A stretch of 64,000 nucleotides of DNA from Sclerotinia nivalis (Eukaryota; Ascomycota; Leotiomycetes; Helotiales; Sclerotiniaceae), in assembly GCA_029531795.1 (NCBI GenBank), contig JAPEIS010000002.1, positions 3,100,001 through 3,164,000 on the forward strand, given 5' to 3'. Each line of letters begins with the position of its first letter. Position 1 is the stretch's first letter. This document shows, piece after piece, positions 24,255-37,121 of this stretch. The translations under genes and the position numbers were made by a program. The notes beneath the pieces were generated by a model that was not told the origin of the DNA, did no database searches, and saw only the letters and a program-made list of their open reading frames with translations.

Positions 24255-24804
24255 GTGTGATAGTCATAATTATGAAGGAGAAGAAGAAATAATTCTTATT
24301 GGGGACCATGTTTTTAAATATAAGATTGATCCGGGAACCAACGCAGAAGGCAATCTCATGCATGCAGCGCTTGCGTGATGCAGAAACGGGGGGTTTGCAT
24401 CGAACGGCGGTTGTAGGCGCAAACATGACAGGTATTGGATGAAAATGAGTGGTATCTTCAAGGGTAACAACAATGTGTTTCAGTCTCTGCCAATCGCTAA
24501 CAAGCTTAGCCCATAGGTCCCAGCAGGACACCAAATCACCTCTAAGGCTTCCTTCCGCAAACCTGCAATTCATTTTGGGACCAAAGTGTACAGTTTGCCT
24601 TGCCTGATAAATTATGAGATTTCATCCATTCGAAGCACGGCCCATAACGAGATGTGAAAACACGTGATATACCCGACCGCCTTCCTGCAACCCTCTGATT
24701 CTGCCAATAGTTGCCGAGACACAGCTCTCATCCCCTCCTACAACTTTAATCCCATCTTTCCTCCCCCCCAAAAAGTTTCCAAATCTCCATAAGATAACAT
24801 CACA
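24255..24804. promoter_or_regulatory. Shared divergent promoter region
   Basis: This 550-bp interval lies between the divergently transcribed Helo-like gene and the Ybp-like gene. The part nearest the Ybp ATG is pyrimidine-rich (TCCTACAACTTTAATCCC and CTTTCCTCCCCCC). No specific operator was identified. Confidence 0.5.
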
Positions 24805-26704
24805 ATGGAGACAGCCAAAGACCCAGTAGTCGATATTGTGACGCTGGCTCCTCCAAATGGAGATTATCCTATGTATTTGGAATTTATAAACAAAGTACTC
24901 ATCGAAGAACACCCCTCACCAGAGCTACGGGCGGAACTCTTGAGAATTCTTGACGACCTTCTGCAAAATAAAGGTCTCGCAAATCTCATGGGCTGGGACC
25001 TGATGCCTACATTACTCAATGTTCCGGGATCGGAGGCTTGTTTGATCACGATTGCGCGACTTGCTAATCCGCGCGAAGCTATAATTTCCGTTATGGCGGA
25101 ATTGAGGAAGCTGGACCTGTATGGAATCGAAGATGATTGGCATGGAGAAGAAGCTGGGCTTGAACAGCAAAAGAAATCGCCGGAACCAAATGACCTCGAT
25201 CGATTCTGCTTCGTACTTAGCCTTCTTTCCATAATTCACCCTCGAATCAAAACCAAACATCCTTCACGTTTTCTTGCAACTACCGTTTTCGCTATCATGC
25301 AAGCATTCCATCCGTCGCACCGAGCTGTCATGGCGATTGGAAAGTTTGCGCAGATGGTTTCTGGCAAGAAGCGACCTACATTGCCGGGGCGAAAATCCAG
25401 CCTCAGTATTGCTAGTGTTATGCGCCCAGAAATAGAGTCAAATCTGCCTCCGGCACCCGATCCAGAAGCACAAGAAGAGGATATCGACGAATCTGAGATA
25501 CAAAAGAAGCTGCTGCAAGGCCTTGTGACGCATATGCTGGAAATGTACATTAATGTTTATCCTTTAGAATGGGCTGGACGCTTGCAGGAATCCTTTGATC
25601 CGAAAAGAGTTGTGGCTGGGAGGACGAGTTTGGCGGAGGCATTTCAGACGACACCCGAGCTCCAAACCCGAGAAACCGTTGCTGGGCAGCTTGTGGTAAG
25701 CACTCATGCTCCTCATTGATGTGGGATACCTAACGATTTAGTCTCTATCCCGCGACCTTGGACTGGCTAATTACGATCTCCTCTTCGATACCATCCATTC
25801 AAAAGAACCTATCGCACATGCCCCAAACCCCGAAGATAATCTACCGGATTCTCCTGACGACGTTCCACTTTCCCCGGCCGGCTGTCTGTTCCTTCTCACC
25901 TCTCTCATTTTCTCATCAGTCATGTTTAAGACAAAAACACCGGAGCCGGTCATGTCCATATTCCCTGATCATGCGAAACTAGTCGCTCGATTTTTCGAGT
26001 CTGCAGATGGATCATCTATTGCCATCGTTGATGCTGTAGTTGCGATTGGTTTATGGTTAGAACATTCAAATAAATTTGTGTCTGGAGAATTCAAGGACAA
26101 TGACTATATGGCACATTTACGGGCTTTATCATTATGGTCTGCCACAAATCCTTCTCCGGGTCTGCGGTACTGTACACATCAACTCACGTCTGCCATCCTA
26201 CACGCCCATCCCGTGGATGCGATGAGATTGACTTTCATCTCAAAGACGCTCCAGGGCTCTTCGGATGAAATCAGCGCGATAGCTCTGAAAGCATCTGCTA
26301 TTACTTGGCTGAAGGAAGAGTTAATTACAGCCCATGAGAGGAAATCACAAAATCTTTTCTCCGCCAGCTCTGCCCTACTGGAGACAAAGTCCCAAATCTT
26401 CCCAAATCTTTCATCGCTTGTTGATGATTCGGATGAAGAATTGACTAATGATTTGCTGGCATCATTTGCAGTCCACATGGCTGCGCTGAATTTCTTATTC
26501 TTTATCACAGCAGAGCAATATGCAAATATCATACCACCTGGAATGATGACACAAGTCGAGAGCGAATATCTTGCCCCTTTGAAAACTGCTCAGGAAAGAG
26601 TACTGAAGTCCTCAGGTTCCGAAGATACAGAAGCTCCACACATGGAATTAGACTTGTTGGGTGAACAGATCTCAATGTGTTTATCGAAACTTCATGAGAA
26701 ATGA
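24805..26704 (+). CDS. Yap1-binding protein family (Ybp1/Ybp2, Alf4/glomulin-like)
   Basis: Exons 24805-25695 and 25742-26704 are joined across a 46-nt intron (GTAAGC...TTAG, phase 0), giving 617 residues. It is an all-helical HEAT-like protein without catalytic motifs. Features that fit the Ybp/ALF4/glomulin family are the repeated amphipathic helices, LDDLLQNKGLANLMGWDLMP near the N-terminus, DRFCFVLSLLSIIHPRIKTK in the middle, and HMLEMYINVYPLEWAGRLQE. In yeast, Ybp1 binds Yap1 and is needed for its peroxide-induced oxidation by Gpx3, while Ybp2 is kinetochore-linked. Which role applies here is not readable. The protein is probably cytosolic or nuclear; no signal peptide or membrane segment is seen. 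The start is the first ATG of a continuous frame after a pyrimidine-rich leader. Confidence 0.85.
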
Positions 26705-27118
26705 TTGATGATTGATGAATTATGGTCAATGCATGTAAGCGAATGACTGAAAGACATTGTTTTTTATGTTGTGGTTCATACGAAGTATTTTACGAAGATT
26801 GTTTGGAGTATGGATACCTGGATCATAACTGCGGGATGTTTATGTATCTAAAACGAGATGGAATCAAGAAGATTATGAGGTTATTCTAGTGACATGCATA
26901 TTTGTTGTGGTAATGATTGAATAGATAGATTCGGCCTCGTCCTTCACAATGCATGATGAAGATTATGATTTGTAATGAGGTATGCATTTCAGCAGTATAA
27001 TAATGTGGTAGGTTTTTATGTATAAATAATAAAGTTCAAGTATATACAACAATTAGATAACTAGATGTCTGCCTCCTTCCTCTTTCTCCTTTTCTACCTC
27101 CAATCCACAATCCAAAAA
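26705..27118. other. Short convergent intergenic region
   Basis: It lies between the 3' ends of the Ybp-like and GH53 genes. It is AT-rich with no further open frame and presumably contains both polyadenylation regions. Confidence 0.5.
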
Positions 27119-29781
<2,663 letters not shown>

Positions 29782-31189
29782 ATGGAGGATGAAACTGTAA
29801 AGTTGAAGGATGAAATTGTAAAGTTGAAGGATGAAATTGTGAAGTTGAAGGATGAGATGAAGCGTCGAGAGGATAGCATTGAAGCTTTTGCTGGGTCCAA
29901 TAAGAGGGACTTTGACACACTCACGGGGGAACGCGACACGATGTTCGAGATGGTACGTAGATTTCGCGCTGAACCACCGCCCCCTGGTCTAAGTAATCAG
30001 AAGTTTTGGCGTCCTATGTTGGGTACAGAAATAAAGGATGGACTCCGCAGAGTAATGAGAGAAATTAGAAGCTGGAGTCAAGAAGTAGCAAAAGATATCT
30101 CGCAGTTCGATCTCCAGGGCCACGACCGCGAAGTATTTTTTGACGAGGTATCGAAAATAATGATTTTGGATGAATCGGATCAACAAGAATTTCCCAAGTG
30201 TATGCAGAGGCAGCGCAGACTCTTGAGCAATGTTCTTGATGCTTTGCTTAACCATCATCTATTTTCGACTATTTATTCAAACCCTTTTTTCTTTTTGGGG
30301 GAAGAACTTTCTCAAGGCCTCAACGACATTTTGTCATTGGGCAATGCATGTAGGTTTGTCCAATACAGGGCTGGCTACAGGAGATTAATCATGCATAGGG
30401 AATGTAGATGATGCTCAATATTGGCGTTCAGATACACTAAGACTCATTCTTCCAGAGAATAATGGTGTAGAGGAGAGCGGAGTTAAATCGCAAACAAACG
30501 AGCTCATTCACAAAGCAGGAATTCGTGGAGCTATAGACTTTATGCGGAGCCCTGCAAAGTATATTATGAATGAAAACCCGAGCGCACTTGAGAAACTTCA
30601 ACGCACATATACCTTTGCCGCCGAGCATTCGTACAAACTCTGGACTCAGAGGTCGATAATGAAAGTTTTGGACCCTTCAGACTCATTGGGTCAGCCATAT
30701 AATTCTCAGGACCGGAATATGGAGGCACACAATAGAGTCAACTTGGGATCCAAAAAGAGCCCAGAAGGTCAACCAATAACTATGGTTACATCACCTCGAA
30801 TCGACGCATTTGGGCACCGCGATTCGGATATTGGTGCAAAGACGCGATGGTACTTTGAGGTAGTATATTACAAACCTGTAACTGTCTGGTTTTATCTCCC
30901 TCGCTCAGGTGAGCCTGATTATGGTACGGAAGCCGTGGAGCCAAGAGTTGTTCCTCCGCGAGTTGAAACGAGCCCAGAAATTGCAGGTGAAAGATTGCTC
31001 AAGGGCTTAGATGAGACGACATTGCCAGAGCTTGTTACGCCTTATCTAGATGCACTTGCCGAACAACTAAGGCCTTTGATAGAGGGGTTACGCTGGCAAA
31101 TAGCAGAATTCGCCGATGAACGCATCGAGATTCAAAAGTTGATAGGCGAAAGCCGCAAAAAGCGCGAAGCTCTTAGATCCATTGGTTAA
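29782..31189 (+). CDS. Coiled-coil hypothetical protein, paralogue 1 flanking the Hsp70-like gene
   Basis: Exons 29782-30349 and 30399-31189 are joined by a 49-nt intron (GTAGGT...CATAG) that splits a Trp codon T|GG, giving 452 residues. The N-terminus is a perfect heptad coiled coil of VKLKDEI units encoded by a 21-bp tandem repeat. The conserved part shares blocks with the gene at 35325: HHLFSTIYSNPFFFLGEELS, then WRSDTLRLILPENN, then SPAKYIMNENPSALEKLQRT, and GQPITMVTSPRIDAFGH. It ends in a charged helix. No catalytic motif, signal peptide or membrane segment is visible. I do not recognise a named family. The two copies lie about 5.5 kb apart in the same direction, around a minus-strand Hsp70-like gene. 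Confidence 0.75.
29797..29859 (+). repeat. 21-bp tandem repeat, three copies, encoding VKLKDEI heptads
   Basis: The unit GTAAAGTTGAAGGATGAAAT is repeated three times near the start of paralogue 1, with only silent or single-base differences. It is in frame and would vary the coiled coil by one heptad per unit. Confidence 0.9.
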
Positions 31190-31764
31190 GTAAACTCGAA
31201 CTTGACGTTGCTTGCGATGCAAATTAAATATGATGAGGGCATCAAAGCTCTTCAGCAGGAGCTGCAAGATCAGGAGGAAGAAATGTCGCTGGGAACAGAA
31301 TGCCTCAAATCCGAATTTTGCCCAAAAAAAAAAAAAAAAAAAAAAAGAGAGTAGGGCTGTGGGTGGCTTTTCAATTTGTAATTCCGGATGTCATTTACAG
31401 ATGTAGGGACAGTCTTTTTCCAAATACAGGGGATTCTACTTGAATGATATTTCAACCTGTTATTTATTTTTCATAGCAAAAAATGCGCACAATTTCCTCA
31501 CTCAAATAACAATTCTAGAGTCTTTTGAGGACAAAAAGCACATTTTGCAAATGAAACGACTGATGAATGCATGGCCACCTGCTTGAAAGCTGTCTTGCCC
31601 ACTATTTATGACATTTGACTGAAAGCAAAATCGAGTGCACATATGAGACCATATTCCACGTAAAGCCTATTCAAGTCCAAAACATTGATATTTCACTCGC
31701 TTGCAGCCTTTCCCCCATTTCCCAATGATTTCGGTGGGATATCGAAGATTCCAACATTGGTAGT
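31190..31764. other. Convergent intergenic region with a 23-nt poly-A run
   Basis: It lies between the 3' ends of paralogue 1 and the Hsp70-like gene. A run of 23 A lies at 31324-31346 and is probably a microsatellite. Nothing else was recognised. Confidence 0.55.
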
Positions 31765-34229
31765 TCAAACATCGGGAAAGTCGATCTTGGTGTCGGTTAT
31801 CAATCTACCACCAACAGCCATTTTAAACTGCAGATTGGCTCCCCTATCACCGAAAATGACTTGGACCTGGAAATGGAACTGATGAACCTCCTTTTTGAGG
31901 CGAGGGTTGAATCTTGAGTCGCTATGAATATCAAAGTTGAAGTCTGAGGGGAAATCGTAAGTTATTTCACCGACCTTCTTAACCCCTGCCGACCGTTTAG
32001 AACAGGGAATTGTATTCGATATCATGTATCGGACGAAGAATTGGAAACTTACCTGGATCATCTATCCTATAAGGCTGCTGGTCTCCGTCGCATTGGTAGA
32101 GTGTAATACTAGATTTTATGACTTCTCCGGGATTGTACAGGTGCGTACATTCTTCTGCATGATACCAACCCTGAATTATCTCATCGCCCTAGGATAGGAG
32201 TATTAGAATTCTATCGGATACACTTTGAGCTGTCTCTCACCTTTGAGACACACCATAACACTCGACCTGAACAATATTTTTTGTTGTCGTAGCCATCAAA
32301 AAATGCGTGTTTTTCGTCGTCAATGTTTTCCCGGAAGCGAAGAGCCATTTCGAAACCATAATGACGACGAGCATATTTGAGAAAAGGCGCGATATTCTCT
32401 ACTGCTCGAATTCCAGCACCTCTTAAAACTGCAGTCTCGCTATAGAAAAATTAGATGGATATGTATCAAGCTACCATAATATGGAGATACTTACGGGTAC
32501 TTGGGGGACAAAAGTTCAATGTTACCGTTTGAGGAACACCACGACTCTAGCTTATTGAACAGATATTTCGAACTTCCCAATCCACCTACTAAAACTATTC
32601 GCTTCACAAAAGTCAAAAACAGAAGGAGACTATGATTATTGAGATCGAAACTTACACGGATTTTTGCTTCCTTTTGTTGGTATGCTTTCTCAGTCTGATT
32701 TTGCACTAGCTTTATTATTCGATTGACGATTGGATCGAACACCGATTCCATGTCTCCACTGTAAAATTGTCAAAATATTGTGATAAAAAGCATGAACCGA
32801 CCGCGAATTACAAGTCTTACTCATGTCATGAGTATGCAGAGTGTAACTATTGCGACAGTGAAGGCTTGCACACCTGCCAGTTGGAGTCAACTTACTGTGA
32901 AAGGTAGACAACATTTTCATCGTTGTCATACAGATGCGAATTTGGCAAATTGAGGTACAGCGGACCTAGTTCCAACATGCTAGTATTCTCCATGTCATTG
33001 CCGAAGCCTTACTTGAGACACTCCCAAGTGTTCATGAGTTTGCTTCCCGGACCCTTTCTGGAATATGGGACAGCCGTAAATGCATCACCGAAACGCTCGG
33101 ATAACATGGCGTGAAGATGACGGTCAATGTAGGTTGAGCCACACTTTCCACCTGTGATGTCGATAAGTTAGCTAAGTCTTTACCGTGCAGTGAATGCTAT
33201 CCCTCGCGCCAAAGCTACCTTGAAGGCCAAACATCCTTCTTAGTGAATGAAGATACTAACCTGTTCCAATGCAAAGTTCTTTAAACTCTAGCTTCGGCAC
33301 AACCGAAGTAACCGTGTATGTGGTGATGTCGACAGTGCCTCCTCCGCAGTCACAAATCATGATGTTATCGCCACTCTGGGCCCAAATATCAGCAAGTCCC
33401 CAATCATTTGGGATACTGTGATAGCTCACCTGTACAGCGTTGGGAGTTCCGGGTGCAGCAAGTTCTTTCAGGGTTGAAATAGCTGCGGCCTCTGGTTCCG
33501 CAATTGTGTGTATCTCATCGAACGAATTTTTTGCAAATCCAGCCTCTCTTGCAGCATTCAGAGTGGCCTCCTTTGCCTCATCAGACCAAATTGCAGGCAA
33601 GGTAATCCAACAATCCAAGGGTGACATTTTGAATACATCCGCTCCTAACTTTTTCTTGGCATCCGCAGCAAAACAAATATACAACTCACGAAGATAGTCC
33701 TCACAAACCCCATTGGCATTACGATGTGGTGGCAAGTGCATCATTCCTTCATCGATGTTTGTCTTGGAAGTGATGTCATCGTCCTCGCCTTTGACGGCAT
33801 TCTTGTCGAGAAGGAGCTTCGTCCAAGAGCAGGACACGTACTTTGGTTCCGCGTCAAAGCCCCACTTGTTTAACCCGAGTACCATATTCTCGTTTTTGAA
33901 TGCAATCCTGGTCGGGGTTTTCCTAACTTCGACTTCAAACGGGGCCAACCATGGCATATATTCAATGTCATCACTGTTTTTTGTGTTGTTGGCGCCATAA
34001 CTGATACCTAGACATTTATGAGCAGAGAAAAAGAGAGATTGTGTTCATGATACATACCAGAATATGTGGTTCCATAGTCTATGGCAACGATAATTTTGTA
34101 TCGTGGAGGTAAGCCTGTAGCTACTGGTTTGCTTCGACTACCACTGAATGACATTCTGCGAATTCTTGGCTGGCTCTGGTACCACAAATCTTGATTTCGA
34201 AAGTTTATGATGTTTAGGAGAAAGGACAT
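31765..34229 (-). pseudogene. Hsp70-like (HSPA12-type) ATPase, nine exons, one in-frame stop
   Basis: Minus-strand exons are 34229-34058, 34007-33430, 33375-33261, 33151-32896, 32758-32656, 32601-32495, 32439-32241, 32188-32053 and 31985-31765, all phase-consistent (629 codons). Actin/Hsp70-fold phosphate loops are visible: IIVAIDYGTTYSG at the N-terminus, MICDCGGGTVDITTYTV in the middle, and RIVLVGGLGSSKYLFNKL late. The C-terminal part is not a DnaK-type peptide-binding domain, as expected for the divergent HSPA12-like fungal group. A single TAA (33011-33009) interrupts exon 4 after NTWECLK, while the same frame continues with GFGNDMENTSMLELGPLYLN. A 33-nt intron starting at that codon would avoid the stop, but it is shorter than any other intron here. 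Met26 (34154) is an alternative start. Confidence 0.7.
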
Positions 34230-34300
34230 TTTATTTTTCCATCTCGCTGACTTATGTTAGATGTTTTTCTTTCGATGTTTCTGATGCCGCACCTTTTGAA

Positions 34301-34381
34301 ACAGAAAAATCTAGAATTTACTAGGTAAAAGAAAAATCTAGAATTTACTAAGTAACAGAAAAGTCTAGAGTTTACTAGGTA
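34301..34381. repeat. 27-bp tandem repeat, three copies
   Basis: Three imperfect copies of a unit containing TCTAGAATTTACTAGGTA occur with period 27 (TCTAGA at 34310, 34337 and 34364). They lie between the divergent starts of the Hsp70-like gene and the 34569 frame, i.e. in a shared promoter region. Confidence 0.85.
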
Positions 34382-34568
34382 CAGGGACGTGTTTGAAAGT
34401 CGCATAATATGAGATGATCTTAGTGCTGCCTTGACGGTTGGCGAAACTTCCACCAAGCCTGTCGAATCAGTAACTTTGATTGAAAAGGCACTCTATTGAG
34501 TCTTGGCTACCACCATAACTGTTACTTGCGCACCTTTTGTTTGTTGACCAGAAGAGCAAATCTTAATT

Positions 34569-35228
34569 ATGGCCCTCCAATCCAGCTTCCAGGGGTTGAT
34601 CAGCAGTATTAAGAGCAGATACCAGAGACGAAACACATACCCAAGACACTCAACACCAAGTCAAGCAAAACTGCGACACACTTCTGCGCAGCTGTTCAGG
34701 AAGCCATTTTCCTTGAGCAAGGCTCGATCCATAATTGAGTACCTCAAATCCAACAACTTATGTGCTTCAAAAACCAAAATTACGAGTGAAGAATCTTCCG
34801 CAGCGACATATGTAAATCATGTGTCCATAGAGCCCACAGAGGGAAAAAATCATCTTCAAGAAGTTTCATCGCCAGGACCTCTCAAGAGTCGAATGAAATC
34901 ATCGATCTTCCAGAAATCTGAAAGCGAGTCACCTGAACTTGCATCTGGAGACAAGGACTTTTCGCCCTCAGTTGAGCTCAACAGGCATACAGATATTCGA
35001 AATGTCAAAACCAATGTGGCCCATCACGATTCTGCACATGATACACACCCCGCCAAAGGTCAAGAAATTGTATCGTCTGCTCCGAATCCTCAAAGCCTCG
35101 AACCCAATGTGGCCCATCACGATTCTGCACATGATACACACCCCGCCAAAGGTCAAGGAACTGTATCGTCTGCTCCGACTCCTCAAAGAACCCCGCAATT
35201 AGCTCACGCAAGTCAAAATATCGATTGA
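34569..35228 (+). CDS. Repeat-containing N-terminal frame upstream of paralogue 2
   Basis: A 219-residue basic, Ser-rich open frame from ATG 34569 to TGA 35226-35228. It is in the same frame as paralogue 2, and coding-like sequence continues after the TGA (LAPPATDPPREPPHTTIHHE). It may therefore be the 5' part of one gene with a nonsense codon or a short intron. A weak intron from GTCAAG near 35150 to CCTAG near 35243 keeps phase and removes the stop. The frame contains a duplicated segment of 31 residues (VAHHDSAHDTHPAKGQ and following). No domain is recognised. Confidence 0.4.
   Translation: MALQSSFQGLISSIKSRYQRRNTYPRHSTPSQAKLRHTSAQLFRKPFSLSKARSIIEYLKSNNLCASKTKITSEESSAATYVNHVSIEPTEGKNHLQEVSSPGPLKSRMKSSIFQKSESESPELASGDKDFSPSVELNRHTDIRNVKTNVAHHDSAHDTHPAKGQEIVSSAPNPQSLEPNVAHHDSAHDTHPAKGQGTVSSAPTPQRTPQLAHASQNID
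35013..35198 (+). repeat. 93-bp in-frame tandem duplication
   Basis: Two copies with period 93 (35013-35105 and 35106-35198) are nearly identical over AATGTGGCCCATCACGATTC and the following 60 bases. Each encodes a 31-residue unit, so length changes keep frame. Confidence 0.9.
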
Positions 35229-35324
35229 ATCAGGGTCCTAGCTCCACCAGCAACCGACCCACCGAGAGAGCCACCGCACACCACAATCCATCATGAAGAT
35301 TTGAACCCTTTCTATAATTTGCCT

Positions 35325-36475
35325 ATGCCCCGTCGCGGTCTTTTCATAGGGTTGGAAGAAGAGATGGGGAGGGGTTGTGAAGAATGTCGAACCATGAAAA
35401 AGGAGATAGCCGAACTAAGAGACAGCGAGAAGGAACTGCAGCAAACAAGTCAGAGGGATAGAGAAGAATGTAGTAAAGCGGTAGTTGCTCTGCAAGAGAT
35501 GTCTTTCAAGAAATTAAGAACAGGGAGATGGCTTCTTCCTACGAGCGACAGCATCAAGGTTGAATTACACAGAATTAAGGGAAAGTTGAAAGAATGGACG
35601 AAGGTCGCGATCAAGGACGACTCTCGACTGGGCTATATATCCGCAGTGTTTCAAACAGATAAACAGGTCATAGATGCATTCAGGGAAGAACTCAAGAAAG
35701 TGATGGTCTTCAGAAACGCTATACCCCTTGAAGGACTACCGGAGAGAAAAGCGGGTAGAATCTTGCTGGAAGCCCTTCTCGCTCATCACATTTTCTCGAA
35801 TATATTCTCGCTGCCATTTTCCTTTCTTGGAGATCAGGCATCTGGCTTGAATCTGCTCTATGAGACGGGCCAGTCTTGTATGTACGTCCGGTACTATTTT
35901 AGAACTAGCTAACAGACATAGGGAGTCCCAAAGATGCCCATAAATGGCGATCTGATACAATGAGATTGGGTTTTCCAGAGGCTTCAAAAGATGGAAAAGT
36001 TGAGGCTGCCAGACTACAGACGCAGAATTTAATTGATCGAAGAGCAGACATTCAAGCCGAGGACTTCATCAACAGCCCTGCTAATTACCTCTTCCACACA
36101 GACCCGAAACTGTTGATCAAACTTCAAAAATTGTATCAGGAGGCCGCTAACCTATCTTATCGGCTATGGGCTTGTCGAGCGGTGCTTAAAATATCGACGC
36201 TCAACGAGTTGAACCCCTTATTTGACACCGATGACCGAACGATGACTCTTCATTCCATGGTGAAGGAAGATGTCGAAAATAAGCTAACTGGCCGACCTAT
36301 TACTTTAGTAGTCAACCCCGCCATTGTGGCGTACGGCACGGAAGATGGTGAAGATTATGAGTCTCCACGGATATGGGCGCCAGCGGAAGTTTGGTTATAC
36401 AATCCTTTGCCACAAGGTCCAAAATCGAATGTAGGGGGGGATGCGGGGGATGAAAACATAGGGCAGGGTCCTTGA
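35325..36475 (+). CDS. Coiled-coil hypothetical protein, paralogue 2 flanking the Hsp70-like gene
   Basis: Exons 35325-35877 and 35922-36475 are joined by a 44-nt intron (GTATGT...CATAG) that also splits a Trp codon T|GG, giving 368 residues from ATG 35325 (MPRRGLFIGLEEEMG). If the upstream frame belongs to it, the protein is longer. It shares with the gene at 29782: HHIFSNIFSLPFSFLGDQAS, then WRSDTMRLGFPEAS, then SPANYLFHTDPKLLIKLQKL, and GRPITLVVNPAIVAYG. The N-terminal part is a coiled coil (CEECRTMKKEIAELRDSEKE). Its C-terminus is shorter than that of paralogue 1. Identity looks moderate, so the duplication is old. The function is unknown. Confidence 0.7.
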
Positions 36476-37121
36476 GTGGCCGACCTCTGCTATTGCGACG
36501 GGAACAGATCTGGAGGGGTGGGGCACGCATTTCGCTCTTTCAACTTGGTTAGATATTTCAGATATTGATTAGAACCAATTTGAAACCTAGTCGGACTGCA
36601 GTTTGGATTCCTGAAGCGCTTACCTGGGTCTCTTCATCGTGGTGCAATCAAACATGCTAATTTATTGAATTTGCCAGCTCACTCGAAGAGTAAATTTCTG
36701 TATGTCAGCCTATGGGCAATAATTAAAGAAGAGAAAGCTCATTTCGTCACAAGACATTATTCCCGCTTACTCCCCATTATTTACCAAATATTTGCTGATC
36801 TTTCCCCAACTTCCCTCGCTTCCCCGGCACAGTAAGTACACCCCACCCCCGCCTCCACCAATTTCCGTGGGGAGAACGGGGGTCAGAACATAGGGTTCCA
36901 TGCGCTTATGGTTTTTAGGAAATGATTGGCATTAGATACAACTACCGACATCATCTGTGTTTGTTGTCACAGTGGCCACACTGTTCGCTCTCGCTGTTTC
37001 GTTGACCGAGAAAAGAAATATGGAAATTCTACCGAATTGATATCTATAATTTGTTTGTCTAAGGACGTTTTAAAAGTTTGTTAACTTTTCCTCCTCTCCT
37101 TCGCCACCACCAATCTCCACA
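36476..37121. other. Intergenic, promoter region of the sugar transporter
   Basis: A CT-rich stretch directly precedes the ATG (TTTTCCTCCTCTCCTTCGCC). Two C-rich patches lie near 36840-36870. No ORF of interest. Confidence 0.5.
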
